DNA of 64,000 nucleotides from Scytonematopsis contorta HA4267-MV1 (GCA_019359035.1 JAHHIC010000109.1:124001-188000); one strand, 5' to 3'; shown: positions 14,253 to 23,878, numbered from the stretch's first letter. Notes: generated by a model from the letters alone, not told the origin. Numbers and translations are program-made.

Positions 14253-16352
14253 TTAATCTGTTTGACCTAATATATTAAGTGCCAATGCTAGGGGGAAAAC
14301 TGACCCACTACCTGCACGTCGCAAAAGTGCTGAAATTACGGTAAAAGTCCAACGGGAATTAAGAATATCATCGACTAAAAATACAGAACCGCTCATCCCC
14401 GGAAAACTTTCTACTGCAAAAGCACCATCTAAATTATGAGCTTGTTGGTAGCTATTACTCATTTGTTTTTGGTACTGAGTTGGGCGAATTTTTTGTACAA
14501 TTGGCACAAAGGGTAAGTTTAATTTTTTTGCTAATCTTTCAGCAAAGTCTGGGACAAGTTGACGATGATTTAAGGAAGGGACGCAAGTGACCCAGGTGGG
14601 AAAAGGTTGTGGTTGCCAACGTTGAATCATATCACAAACTCCTTCCAGCAATGCATCATCAAAATAATTATCTATATATTTTCCACGCTGGACTAACTCT
14701 CCCCATCCTGCATCACCCCATAAGGATAAAGCTCTACCCGGTTCTGCTTTTAAATCATCTTTTATTTTGCCAGAAAATCCATAAATAGGAAAGGCTTGTG
14801 CTACCCAAATTTTACGCGGTTCAATTATTTGGTCGCTACGACGTAAAAATTTAATTGCTTGATTGACTAGTTTTAGTGAGTAGGTTTCTGGTAATATTGG
14901 CTCACCTAAACATACAGCACATTTTCCACAAGGTGTTGGATTCGGGTCGTCTAATTCTTTAGCTAGAAAAGTCATCAAACATTGCTGGCTCATCATATAT
15001 TGTCGCATTATTTCTTGTTCTTGGCGACGAATATTTATTATTTTTTCGATTTTATCTGTATCTATTTGATAAGAAATTGGAGTAGCGTACCATTTTGAAT
15101 CTTTCTTAACTACAGGTGATGGAGATTCAATAGAAAGTAGTTTTAATACTTTATCAATTTGACCTCTGGAAAGATTCAGTTGCACTTCCAATTGAGGAAC
15201 TGAAATACCATTCTCTGCTTGATTGAGAAGATTTAATATTTTTTCTGTATGAATTTCTGGTGGAAAGGCTGTTTTGATAAAGTAGTTAGTAATTTCATCA
15301 TCTTCATTACCATTTAAAAGAATACCGTAAGCTTTTTCTACTGCTCTACCGGCTCGTCCAACTTGTTGATAGTAGTGTACAACAGAGCCAGGACGTTGAT
15401 AGTGAATCACAAATCCTAAATCTGGTTTATCAAAACCCATTCCTAAAGCTGTTGTTGCTACTAGTGCTTTAATTTTGTTATTTAATAATGCGTTTTCTAA
15501 TTCCTCACGTAATTGGTTATCTAAATCAGCATGGTATGATTTGGCGTTTATTCCTTGAGTAGTTAACCATTCAGCTACTCTGTCTGCGTCTCTGACGGTT
15601 AATGTATAAATAATTCCGCTACCAGGTATATTAGGAATATGTTCCGCTAACCACGCCATACGCGCTGCTGGGCTGGGAATATTAATATTTTGTAAATGTA
15701 AACTTTGTCTAGTTAAATTACCTCTTAATACATGTAGGTTTGAACCTAATTGGGATATGATATCGTTTACTACCCGATTATTAGCTGTAGCTGTTGTTGT
15801 CAATACGGATATATTTTGAGGTAGCGCTTGTAAAATCCTGACAATACGGCGATAATCAGGACGAAAATCATGACCCCAGTCAGAAATACAATGAGCTTCA
15901 TCTACTACGAATAAGCCGATTTTTTGAGAGATTGGTAATAGGATTTCTTCTATAAATTCTTGGTTTGCTAATCTTTCAGGAGAAATTAGCAATATATCTA
16001 CTTGTCCTGCTAATAACTGTCTTTTTACAGCATCCCAGTCATCTGTGTTGCTGGAATTAATTGTTGCGGCTTTGACGTTAATACGTTGTGCTGCTGCAAT
16101 TTGATTTCGCATCAATGCTAACAGAGGAGAAATTAATAATGTACAACCTGCGTTTTTATCCCTCAGCAAACGAGTCGCTAAAAAATACACTAGGCTTTTT
16201 CCCCAACCAGTACGCTGCACCACCAATAAACGTGAACGATTTTCGATTAGCTCCGTAACCGCTTCCCACTGTCCGGGACGAAATCCTGCGATGGGGTTAT
16301 CAAGCGCTTGACGTAGAAGAAATAAAGCTTTTTCGTAGTTTGTAGATGTCAT
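14253..16352 (-). CDS. RecQ-family DNA helicase fused to a C-terminal phosphoribosyltransferase-like domain
   Basis: 699 residues. Helicase motifs: Walker A TGWGKS (48-53), DEAH (151-154), TTTATA (185-190) and QQVGRAGR (329-336). The RecQ zinc site is C458, C475, C478, C481. After about residue 500 the protein departs from RecQ. It ends in a region like ComF/type I phosphoribosyltransferases, with a loop of the form V-D-D-I-L-N-S-R-W-T around 660-669, where the usual T-T-G-A-T is degenerate. The canonical RecQ HRDC domain is absent. The operon with a DprA-like gene suggests joint processing of DNA ends or incoming DNA. Confidence 0.85.
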   Translation of the reverse strand: MTSTNYEKALFLLRQALDNPIAGFRPGQWEAVTELIENRSRLLVVQRTGWGKSLVYFLATRLLRDKNAGCTLLISPLLALMRNQIAAAQRINVKAATINSSNTDDWDAVKRQLLAGQVDILLISPERLANQEFIEEILLPISQKIGLFVVDEAHCISDWGHDFRPDYRRIVRILQALPQNISVLTTTATANNRVVNDIISQLGSNLHVLRGNLTRQSLHLQNINIPSPAARMAWLAEHIPNIPGSGIIYTLTVRDADRVAEWLTTQGINAKSYHADLDNQLREELENALLNNKIKALVATTALGMGFDKPDLGFVIHYQRPGSVVHYYQQVGRAGRAVEKAYGILLNGNEDDEITNYFIKTAFPPEIHTEKILNLLNQAENGISVPQLEVQLNLSRGQIDKVLKLLSIESPSPVVKKDSKWYATPISYQIDTDKIEKIINIRRQEQEIMRQYMMSQQCLMTFLAKELDDPNPTPCGKCAVCLGEPILPETYSLKLVNQAIKFLRRSDQIIEPRKIWVAQAFPIYGFSGKIKDDLKAEPGRALSLWGDAGWGELVQRGKYIDNYFDDALLEGVCDMIQRWQPQPFPTWVTCVPSLNHRQLVPDFAERLAKKLNLPFVPIVQKIRPTQYQKQMSNSYQQAHNLDGAFAVESFPGMSGSVFLVDDILNSRWTFTVISALLRRAGSGSVFPLALALNILGQTD

Positions 16353-16410
16353 AGATGTAACTCAGTGCGTGATATTATTCTTTTATAGCAAAATAAAATC
16401 TGCACGCAAG

Positions 16411-16549
16411 AGACCTAACCCCCTAGCCCCCTTCCCTGCAAGGGAAGGGGGGAATAAATCAGTCACTCTTCATTAATTACATTACATATAAAACGTTTAA
16501 TCGTAGCCCCCCTTCCCTAGGAGGGAAGGGGGGTTGGGGGGTTAGGTCT
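16411..16549. repeat. G/C-rich inverted repeat (AGACCTAACCCCCTAG arms)
   Basis: The left arm begins AGACCTAACCCCCTAGCCCC and contains CTTCCCTGCAAGGGAAG. The right arm is its near-complement, ending GGGGTTAGGTCT. It separates the RecQ-like and DUF1802 genes and would interrupt their cotranscription if it acts as a hairpin. Confidence 0.88.
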
Positions 16550-16557
16550 GTATTTTA

Positions 16558-17151
16558 TTAAACCGAAGGAACGTACAATTTGTTACCAACAATGCCATTA
16601 ACTTGAGACACGATTTGCTCGTATGCAAAGTCCGACAAAACTGGCTCGCTAAATTGCAAATCAATAACTTCGGCTAAATCAATCCAAGATTTGCAGCCAC
16701 CATACGAGCTTAAATAGGGAATCTCATGTACTTGAGATAATTTGTAAGTCCGCAAAAGTAGAACAAACAACGGCTGACGCGGTTTCCATTTGAGGCGATC
16801 GCAAATGTAGGATTCGTTCCAAATATGAAAAGGGAGTAATGCACTGAGAATAGACTCGTCGCTGATAGGTAAAATATCAGTAATTTCAGCCCAACTACTG
16901 ATACGTACTGTCTCTGGACGCCAACCTGGAGTTAAATAAGATACAGAACTTGCATACTCATCCTTGAGCATGAAAGGCTGCTGATGTTCGTAAGTAGGAT
17001 AGAGGAGAACCTGCCGATGGGCAACTTGGAAACGCCCGCTACTCTCGTGGATACCGCCTTTACGGAGTAACATAATAGTTTTTCCGGCTTCCAAAGCATT
17101 CAGGGCAGTCGCCCACTCTTTCAGTGCATGAGAAGTAGTGGTAATTTTCAT
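16558..17151 (-). CDS. DUF1802-family protein
   Basis: 197 residues. The N-terminal half has ALKEWATALNALEAGKT, LLRKGGI and HRQVLLYPTYEHQ, the conserved blocks of the cyanobacterial DUF1802 family, whose role is unknown. There are no membrane segments or signal peptide. A HIP1 octamer lies inside the gene (16795-16802). It is on the same strand as the RecQ/DprA pair, but a 200-bp gap with a strong inverted repeat lies between them, so functional linkage is only suggested. Confidence 0.78.
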   Translation of the reverse strand: MKITTTSHALKEWATALNALEAGKTIMLLRKGGIHESSGRFQVAHRQVLLYPTYEHQQPFMLKDEYASSVSYLTPGWRPETVRISSWAEITDILPISDESILSALLPFHIWNESYICDRLKWKPRQPLFVLLLRTYKLSQVHEIPYLSSYGGCKSWIDLAEVIDLQFSEPVLSDFAYEQIVSQVNGIVGNKLYVPSV

Positions 17152-17293
17152 AACTATGTAAACTTTATTACATCTACTGTAACTAAAATTTTCTTTGACG
17201 CCAAGACTGAAAAAAAGAAGAAAAATGAAATTTTTGGGTTTTGTGATGCACCATTAATACTGGTAAGTACTTATCTTGGGACAGGAAAGGATT

Positions 17294-17610
17294 ATGCAAA
17301 AGCGTCAACTTGGTGCATCGGATGTACAAATCACACCGATTTTGATGGGAACATGGCAAGCACTTGTACCAAATTCACTGGTCTCCTGGCTCTTTCAGGA
17401 CGGAAATGACTCCAGTGGAAGAAATCATGAAAGCCCTCAATCATTTAAAAGAGCAAGGAAAAATCCGGGCAATAGGTATCAAACTTTTTTCGTGCTCAAT
17501 TGTCCGATGCTGCCCAATATGGACGTATTAATAGTTTACAACCTCCGTACTCATTATTTTGGCGGCAAGTAGAAAAAGACGAGGAAGGAGCAAAAGATAG
17601 GAACTCTTAA
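17294..17610 (+). pseudogene. Aldo/keto reductase pseudogene
   Basis: The remains of an aldo/keto reductase are spread over three frames. MQKRQLGASDVQITPILMGT at 17294 is the usual N terminus. After a deletion, TPVEEIMKALNHLKEQGK continues in another frame from about 17408, up to IRAIG. A frameshift near 17482 then leads to FFRAQLSDAAQYGRINSL and PPYSLFWRQVEKDEE, ending at TAA 17608-17610. Most of the barrel is missing, so no active enzyme is possible. An intact AKR has about 320 residues. Confidence 0.85.
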
Positions 17611-18054
17611 GTACAAACTTCAGAAAGATATTGAGAAGTATAAAGGCTAATGAACTTAAGTTAAGAAGAGGTTCAGCTTGGGAATGGAGTGATATATTAA
17701 AAACAGGACACAGAAAGGCACTATCTAAACTGAAAGGGCAAACGACTCAGTGTCCCCCGTCAGAAGCCCAGGCAAATAGCAGCATATTTAATAAAGTAAT
17801 GTGGCAATGTACCAATTAATATTGGTGAAGCCAAATCCCACAGCGGAAAAACTTTAAAATGCTGAGTTTGACGAAGTTTTGTAAACCTTAGTTGTAGACC
17901 GATTCTGTTACTTAACGAGTTAACCAAATTGAAGATTGCGACTTTTAGAGAACCTGGTCAACGCTTGACCAGGTTTTGAGTTTTTTATAGCAGAACCAGT
18001 AATTGATTAATTACTTCCATTTAATAAATATTTAGAAAAGCATTTGTTTTAATT
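17611..18054. other. Gene-poor region after the AKR pseudogene
   Basis: About 440 bp. An open frame at 17631-17819 has no recognisable similarity and no ribosome-binding site. It is more likely decayed sequence continuing from the pseudogene than a gene. The region ends with a terminator hairpin at 17951. Confidence 0.5.
17951..17988 (+). terminator. Intrinsic terminator
   Basis: A perfect 10-bp stem AACCTGGTCA / TGACCAGGTT (17951-17960 and 17966-17975) with loop ACGCT, followed by TTGAGTTTTTT. It is the likely end of the former aldo/keto reductase transcript and lies just before the convergent histidine kinase gene. Confidence 0.8.
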
Positions 18055-19290
18055 TTATTTGATGCGAACAGGAATAGTAATAATAAACTCTGTTCCTTCA
18101 CCTAATGTGGACAAAAACTCCAATTTGCCACCATGTTTTTTAGTAATAATTTGATAGCTGATTGACATTCCCATACCTGTTCCTTTACCGACAGCTTTTG
18201 TTGTGAAAAATGGGTCAAAAATTTGCGGTTTAATTTTTTCTGGAATTCCTGAACCGTTGTCAGCAATAGCTATTTGTATCCATTGTGCATCAATTAAAGA
18301 GGTGCGAATTGTGATTTGGCTAGGGTCTGATTTGATTTCTGAATAAGTTCGCTTAGCATTTGCTTCTTCGATTGCGTCGATAGCATTTACTAAAATACTC
18401 ATAAATACTTGATTAAGGTGTCCAGCGTAACACTGCACTAAAGGCAAATTACTATATTCTTTAGAAACTTGGATAGCTGGGTAATTTGCATTATCTTTTA
18501 GGCGGTGTTGCAAAATCTCCAGTGTATTGTCAATACCCTCATGAATATCCACAGGTTTGAGTTCAGCTTCATCCAGACGTGAAAAATTTCGTAATGACAG
18601 TACAATTTTGGAAATACGTTCTGTCCCTATTTTCATGGAAGAGAGCATATTTGGTATATCTTTTTGGATAAACTCCAGGTCAACTGCTCGTGCTTTTATT
18701 GCAATTTCAGGTACAGTATTGGGGTAATGATACTGATACATTTGCACAAAATCTAATAAATCTTGAATGTAATCTTCTAAGAGGTAAAGGTTCGTGTGGA
18801 TAAAGCTAACCGGGTTGTTTATCTCATGAGCAATCCCAGCAACAAGTTGACCTAAACTGGACATTTTTTCAGTTTTTACCAGTTGTACTTGAGCATTTTT
18901 TAGCTCTTCCATAGCCTCTTCCAATTTTTTATTTTGAATTTTTAATTCAATTTGAGAGGCCACAATTTGACTGAAGCGAGCTAGTAAATCAATACTTCTG
19001 TAAAAGCTCAAAAAACACACCGCAATAATCACCGTTGTCAAGTCTGCCACAACCTGCCAAGCAATCACATCAATATGCCCCAACATGCCAATAGCATGAA
19101 AGCTATGTCCAAGGGCACAACTGAAAAAAATGCAAGACATAACAAAAACAATCGGGTCAATGCCTGCTTTTCGGTTGCGCCATATACTGTAGGCGATTGC
19201 GGCGGAAATAATAAAATAGCAAAGGGAGATGACAGCGTTTTCGCCTGCCATCAGCAAGGGAAGATAGATAGATATAGAGTAATAATGCAC
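18055..19290 (-). CDS. Histidine kinase with ethylene-receptor-like membrane sensor
   Basis: 411 residues. Three N-terminal membrane helices (about 12-36, 44-65, 76-98) are followed by a coiled coil (105-140), a HisKA domain with H155 (GIAHEINNP) and a HATPase domain ([22 protein letters not shown]). The helices resemble the plant/cyanobacterial ethylene-binding domain. Y25-F26 in helix 1 and C58-x3-H62 in helix 2 keep the exact 33-residue spacing of Y32 and C65-H69 in ETR1, and helix 3 ends SIDLL, like IPDLL of ETR1. The ETR1 D25 position is N18 here. No GAF/PAS domain lies between sensor and kinase. No response regulator is adjacent. Confidence 0.85.
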   Translation of the reverse strand: MHYYSISIYLPLLMAGENAVISLCYFIISAAIAYSIWRNRKAGIDPIVFVMSCIFFSCALGHSFHAIGMLGHIDVIAWQVVADLTTVIIAVCFLSFYRSIDLLARFSQIVASQIELKIQNKKLEEAMEELKNAQVQLVKTEKMSSLGQLVAGIAHEINNPVSFIHTNLYLLEDYIQDLLDFVQMYQYHYPNTVPEIAIKARAVDLEFIQKDIPNMLSSMKIGTERISKIVLSLRNFSRLDEAELKPVDIHEGIDNTLEILQHRLKDNANYPAIQVSKEYSNLPLVQCYAGHLNQVFMSILVNAIDAIEEANAKRTYSEIKSDPSQITIRTSLIDAQWIQIAIADNGSGIPEKIKPQIFDPFFTTKAVGKGTGMGMSISYQIITKKHGGKLEFLSTLGEGTEFIITIPVRIK

Positions 19291-19517
19291 AATCAGAAAT
19301 ACACGAATAAACTTATTGTATACATTATTCCCAGTTCAGCAGGAATTGTCACGACTAGGCTATATATTTATAAGTCCAAGCATTATAAATTGTCATCTAC
19401 TATAGTTATATTTAAAATCTTTGCTCAAAGTTCTCTCACCCTTTTAGGGCTACCGTGTACACCGTAACCCTGAAAGGGAGAGAGAGATTTTGCACGAGTT
19501 GAGGTAAGATTTGAGTT

Positions 19518-20486
19518 CTATTCAACCGATAATAAAACCCAATCTCGTAAAAGAGAATTAACTTGCTCAGGAACTTCATCATGAGGACAATGACCAGCAC
19601 GCAAAAAATGTTCTGTGAGTTGGGGATAATATTCCCGAAACTTCAGAGAACGTCCTCTAGCATTTACCCAAGGGTCACCTTCTCCCCACAACATTAACAA
19701 AGGACAAGTTAACTGTTTTAATAGCACATCAACTTTCTCACCTTGGGGAGTACTAAACACCGAGCAAAAAACATCAATCGCACCCTCATCACAAGACGGA
19801 CGATAAATTTCTTCTACCAATTGGTCTGTAATTGCGCTTTTATCAAGATAAACTTTTTCCAAAGTTTGACGAATTACCCACTTTTGGCGGATATATTGAA
19901 ATAAAAGAAACTGTGCCAAAGATTGTTGAAAAATCCATTTTGCAGCCTCACCCAATAGCTTTTGTAATTGTGTTTGTAATAGTTCAGTTGGGCTAGAGTT
20001 TGGTGCTTGAGTTGGTGGTTGAATTTCTGATTGCAACGCTTCCGGTTCTGCTGACGCTTGGTTCTCACTAAAAGGCCCAGCACTATTTAACAGAACTAAA
20101 CCAGCCGCAACATCAGGACATTGAGCAGCAACACACAAACTTGCATATCCACCAAGGGAATTACCGGCTAATACAGCTTTTTGACCAATCACTTCCTTAA
20201 TAAAATCATGAAGTTGGTCGCGCCATAAGTCCCCGCTATAAGGTATTTTTGGCTTAGCAGAACGTCCAAAACCCAACAAGTCGATAGCAAAAACTTGAAA
20301 TTCTTTACTCAACTCAGCTATATTTTTACGCCAATGGTCTGTGGAAGCACCAAAACCATGCACTAAAAGTAAAGCTGGACGGGCTTGTTTTTTTTCTCCT
20401 GCTTGGACATAGTAGACGTTGTGCCCTCTCCACTGCCAGTATTTTCCAGGAATTGGGGTAACAGAAGAGGCTGTCGTTACCTGCAT
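19518..20486 (-). CDS. Alpha/beta-fold hydrolase
   Basis: 322 residues. Alpha/beta hydrolase features: oxyanion-side HGFGAS, nucleophile elbow GNSLGG with S110, acid D271 (EGDPW) and H299 in GHCPHDE. A lid insertion of about 80 residues (130-210) is rich in Gln, Glu and Pro. Cyanobacterial homologues are similar to the chloroplast hydrolase group that includes pheophytinase-like proteins, but the substrate cannot be assigned. No signal peptide is evident. The gene stands alone. Confidence 0.85.
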   Translation of the reverse strand: MQVTTASSVTPIPGKYWQWRGHNVYYVQAGEKKQARPALLLVHGFGASTDHWRKNIAELSKEFQVFAIDLLGFGRSAKPKIPYSGDLWRDQLHDFIKEVIGQKAVLAGNSLGGYASLCVAAQCPDVAAGLVLLNSAGPFSENQASAEPEALQSEIQPPTQAPNSSPTELLQTQLQKLLGEAAKWIFQQSLAQFLLFQYIRQKWVIRQTLEKVYLDKSAITDQLVEEIYRPSCDEGAIDVFCSVFSTPQGEKVDVLLKQLTCPLLMLWGEGDPWVNARGRSLKFREYYPQLTEHFLRAGHCPHDEVPEQVNSLLRDWVLLSVE

Positions 20487-20527
20487 AATCTTAAAATATA
20501 TTAAGTACTGTTAACTATTTTAATGTT

Positions 20528-20576
20528 AGTTTACAGTTGATTGTTGACGGTTAACTGCTAATTATTTACGGTTGAC
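20528..20576. repeat. GTTGACG/GTTAACT-type tandem repeat
   Basis: Degenerate heptamers (GTTTACA, GTTGATT, GTTGACG, GTTAACT) lie between the divergent hydrolase and aroE genes. Confidence 0.7.
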
Positions 20577-20687
20577 ATTTGAAAAGATTTAATATTGGCT
20601 TTGATAAGACTAAATTAAGAGAAAGTCCTAGATATATTCTTAACTTGGCTTTTTCCTTATTGCATCTTCCCTTTTCCTTGATTAAAA

Positions 20688-21557
20688 ATGACAATAATTA
20701 CTGGTAAAACCAAGCTTTTGGGTGTTATTGGCTATCCGGTGGAACATTCCCTATCCCCTGTGATGCATAACGCAGCATTAGCACAGTTGGGTGCAGACTA
20801 CGTTTATTTACCTTTCGCAATTAAACCCCAGGATTTACAAACAGCACTTCAAGGCTTTGCTGCTGTTGGAGTTCTTGGCTTTAATGCCACAATCCCTCAC
20901 AAACAAGCAATATTACCGTTGCTTTCAGAAATTGACCCCGTTGCACAAGCGGTCGGAGCAGTTAACACTGTTGTATTTAAAGAAAACAAATGGTTAGGAA
21001 CAAATACAGACGTAGAAGGATTCTTAGCTCCCCTCAAAAGCTATGACAGACAATGGAATCAGCAAATAGCAGTAATTTTAGGTAATGGTGGTGCAGCAAG
21101 AGCCGTAGTAGCAGGTTGTACCAAGCTTGGTTGTGCAGAAATTCATGTCGTTGGACGAGATATACAAAAATTACAAGAATTCCAAAAAAGCTGGGACAAT
21201 TCCCCCTTCTCTTTAAACTTGCAAGTACATCCTTGGGACTCATTGCCAAAATTAATCCCTCAAGCCAACCTATTAGTGAACACAACCCCCATCGGGATGT
21301 ATCCCAAAGTCACAGAATCACCACTCAGTTCGGAGCAAATGTCGTATTTACCTGATAGTGCAATAGCTTACGATTTAATATACATTCCCAAGCCAACACT
21401 ATTTTTACAACAAGCAGCACACCAAGGAGCAATAGCCATCGACGGATTAGAAATGCTAGTTCAACAAGGAGCAGCAGCATTAAAAATTTGGTTACAACAA
21501 GAAACCGTACCTGATGATGTAATGAGACAAGCACTCTTAAAACAACTAAACTCTTAA
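20688..21557 (+). CDS. aroE: Shikimate dehydrogenase
   Basis: 289 residues. It catalyses NADPH-dependent reduction of 3-dehydroshikimate in aromatic amino-acid synthesis. The shikimate-binding serines lie in VEHSLSPVMHN. The catalytic pair is K72 (NATIPHK) and D108 (GTNTDVEG), and the NADP loop is GNGGAAR (132-138). The length is normal for the family. The nucleoside hydrolase gene follows 80 bp downstream on the same strand. Confidence 0.95.
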   Translation: MTIITGKTKLLGVIGYPVEHSLSPVMHNAALAQLGADYVYLPFAIKPQDLQTALQGFAAVGVLGFNATIPHKQAILPLLSEIDPVAQAVGAVNTVVFKENKWLGTNTDVEGFLAPLKSYDRQWNQQIAVILGNGGAARAVVAGCTKLGCAEIHVVGRDIQKLQEFQKSWDNSPFSLNLQVHPWDSLPKLIPQANLLVNTTPIGMYPKVTESPLSSEQMSYLPDSAIAYDLIYIPKPTLFLQQAAHQGAIAIDGLEMLVQQGAAALKIWLQQETVPDDVMRQALLKQLNS

Positions 21558-21637
21558 ACTCTTTATTCTTTATTCTTTCTTCTCTCTTCTTGGCATTCTT
21601 GGCTCCTTGGCGGTTCGTTATTTCCAAAAACAAATTC

Positions 21638-22609
21638 ATGTCAAACAAAATAATTCTAGATACCGACCCCGGTGGTGATGATATTTTCGCATTATTATGG
21701 CTACAAAGCCTAATCAAACAAGGCTGTGCAGAACTAGTTGCAGTCACAACCGCTCAAGGAAATGTAGATGCAAAAACAACATTCACTTGTGCCAGCCAAA
21801 TCCTAAGTTTAGGTAAACTAGAACAAGTAGAATTAGGTCGAGGAGTAGTCTTTCAAGGAGTAGAAATCGCTGATGCAGCCTATATTCATGGTGTCGATGG
21901 AATGGGTGGTTTATCCCAAACATTACCCCCAGCTAAACATGATTTTTCTACAGCTCCAGCCTCAGATGATTTGATTATAGATAAACTTAATAAACACCCC
22001 GGAGAAATTACCCTGATTGCAATCGCACCACTAACCAACTTAGCAGCAGCGGAAATAAAAAGCCCTGGTATTCTTAAAAAAGCCAAAGAAATCATCATCA
22101 TGGGTGGAGCTTTTCAAGTACCAGGAAATGTAACATCCCACGCTGAATTTAATATTGCCTTTAATGCTAAAGCCGCAAAAAAAGTGTTTAGCAGCCGTAA
22201 TGATATTGTTGTTTTACCGTTAGATATAACCAAACAATTAATTTTTACACCCTATATGGCTGAGGAAATAAAGAAAATTAATCCTCAAAATCAATTATCT
22301 GAATTTATACTTAAGCTAAGTGAATTCATGACTAAAACTACACTCTTTTATCGAGAAACTAGCGGAATACCAGGGTTTTTAGTCCATGATGCCGCAACTA
22401 TCGCTTATCTTTTTTATCCAGAAACTTTATTTTTACAACGTGCCAAAGTCGAAATAGAAACTCAAGGGAATTTTAGCAAAGGGCAAACTATAGTTGATGG
22501 TAGGCATTTTGCTAAAACTGATGTAAATAGCTGGGTTGCTTTACAGGCAAATGCTATTAATTTATTAGCAGTTTTAGTTGAAGATTTAAAATTTCTCTTA
22601 CTTCCTTAA
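21638..22609 (+). CDS. Nucleoside hydrolase (IunH/RihA type)
   Basis: 323 residues from ATG 21638. The Ca2+-binding signature DTDPGGDD is at residues 8-15, with the family Asn block (HAEFNIAFNAKAA) and the C-terminal VHDAATI motif. It hydrolyses the N-glycosidic bond of nucleosides for salvage. The frame is open upstream to 21590, but the extra 16 residues are unrelated to the family and fall in CTTGGC-type repeats, so the inner ATG is used. Its stop overlaps by 4 bp the stop of the convergent minus-strand gene. Confidence 0.9.
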   Translation: MSNKIILDTDPGGDDIFALLWLQSLIKQGCAELVAVTTAQGNVDAKTTFTCASQILSLGKLEQVELGRGVVFQGVEIADAAYIHGVDGMGGLSQTLPPAKHDFSTAPASDDLIIDKLNKHPGEITLIAIAPLTNLAAAEIKSPGILKKAKEIIIMGGAFQVPGNVTSHAEFNIAFNAKAAKKVFSSRNDIVVLPLDITKQLIFTPYMAEEIKKINPQNQLSEFILKLSEFMTKTTLFYRETSGIPGFLVHDAATIAYLFYPETLFLQRAKVEIETQGNFSKGQTIVDGRHFAKTDVNSWVALQANAINLLAVLVEDLKFLLLP

Positions 22610-23220
22610 TTATTATTTTGAACTGACGTGCGACGCCAATTATACTGGTTCCAATCGTATATTCCCTGAATTTCATATTCAGAACCATTTTCAAAGCGCA
22701 CAACACAGCTACTTGTAGAACTTTCTGGGTTTTCCTCCCTAACCTGTATAACCATGCAAGCAAACCATTCCCGTTGACAAGGGCCTTCTTCTTGCACCCA
22801 TTCCCACAATGCATTACAAACTTCTATCCTATCCCCCACTTTTAGCAAGGCATTTTCAATAGCATATTTATAAATATGATGCGCTTTTATGCTATCAAGC
22901 CACCCCAAACCGTAACGCTCGCGAATAAATTGTACCGCTCCTGAGTCATTATCATGGAGCCAATCATTGAGTAATTGAACTTTCCAAGAAAGATTTTTTT
23001 GTTCTTGCATTTTCACAAAGGCCAAGAAAGCTCGCAATTCTTCTGAGGATAGTTCGTCTAAGGGATTAGCTGCATCCAATTCATTTGCTGCAAACTTTCC
23101 CTTAACTTGCTCAACTATCCGCAGTAAAATTTCTTTCTGGCAATCAGTCAGAGGGCAACTTGCTGCATCACAACGATTGAACGCTGCATACATTGCTGCT
23201 TCTACCTCATCTGGACTCAT
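22606..23220 (-). CDS. Conserved hypothetical protein
   Basis: 204 residues, no recognised domain. The N-terminal half is helical and acidic with two Cys pairs (RCDAASCPLTDC), followed by LLNDWLHDNDSGAVQFIRER and ending with a possible small beta domain (VVRFENGSEYEIQGIYDW). There is no signal peptide or membrane segment. The convergent arrangement with a 4-bp stop overlap suggests the two genes are not co-regulated. Confidence 0.6.
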   Translation of the reverse strand: MSPDEVEAAMYAAFNRCDAASCPLTDCQKEILLRIVEQVKGKFAANELDAANPLDELSSEELRAFLAFVKMQEQKNLSWKVQLLNDWLHDNDSGAVQFIRERYGLGWLDSIKAHHIYKYAIENALLKVGDRIEVCNALWEWVQEEGPCQREWFACMVIQVREENPESSTSSCVVRFENGSEYEIQGIYDWNQYNWRRTSVQNNN

Positions 23221-23365
23221 AAGTTAACCTTAAACTCAGGATTTAATTTATTATTACAATAATATTACAAAAGTTAAGATGAACTTAAGTATCGGACATA
23301 GGTCAAATTTGCGGTAAGCTGATGAAAACGAGCGCAGAGTGCAGAGTACAGGGGGTAAAATTTTT

Positions 23366-23878
23366 ATGAAAAACAAGTTTGATTCAGTATGTTCGTTTAA
23401 TCCCTTAGCTACGGTTGTAAATTTCTACTTTAAATTGAAAACTCTTTACTCAAAAGTATTAACGGTAGTTTTAGTATCAATTATTTTCGGTGTTTTCTCT
23501 TGGGTCTTTGCTCCAGACGCTGTAGCATTAACACAAATTAAACTTTCTGACGTTACTTATAAAGATTGTCCCCAAGAGCTTGCTGAAGGCACAGTCTCCA
23601 GTGGTGGAAATACAAAAGCTGCTAGCTGCTTTCTTGTGTTTGGTAAAGCACAAAATCCAACTAACAAAGTTGTTTACGATGCGGATATTTTTGGACGCAT
23701 TTACGACGCTAACAACGACTCAATATTTCAAAACCGCACCCGTGTTGGTTCAATCCCAGAAGTACCACCAGGAGTCAGCGATTTTGAATTCCGAATCACC
23801 GTACCAGCAAATCAACCCACCCCTTTGCAACTTAAACAGTTTAAAGCAGCTGGTTTTTCTGCACAAGTGAGGAAGTGA
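23366..23878 (+). CDS. Exported conserved hypothetical protein
   Basis: 170 residues from ATG 23366, chosen because AGGGGG lies about 10 bp upstream; the frame extends to 23339. A hydrophobic segment (about 35-52) ends near APDAVAL, consistent with a signal peptide with an unusually long N-region or an anchor. The exported part has two Cys (YKDCPQEL, AASCFLVF) that could form a disulphide, and a beta-rich fold ending in a basic QVRK. I do not recognise a function. Confidence 0.65.
   Translation: MKNKFDSVCSFNPLATVVNFYFKLKTLYSKVLTVVLVSIIFGVFSWVFAPDAVALTQIKLSDVTYKDCPQELAEGTVSSGGNTKAASCFLVFGKAQNPTNKVVYDADIFGRIYDANNDSIFQNRTRVGSIPEVPPGVSDFEFRITVPANQPTPLQLKQFKAAGFSAQVRK

Noticed and set aside
14253-16352. 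Canonical recQ housekeeping helicase
   Set aside because: It lacks the HRDC end and has a PRTase-like C terminus; context with DprA favours a specialised protein.
17128-17409. 93-residue plus-strand ORF overlapping the DUF1802 start
   Set aside because: It is in the wrong frame for the AKR remnant and has no recognisable product.
17631-17819. 62-residue ORF after the AKR pseudogene
   Set aside because: No ribosome-binding site and no recognisable sequence; treated as decayed DNA.
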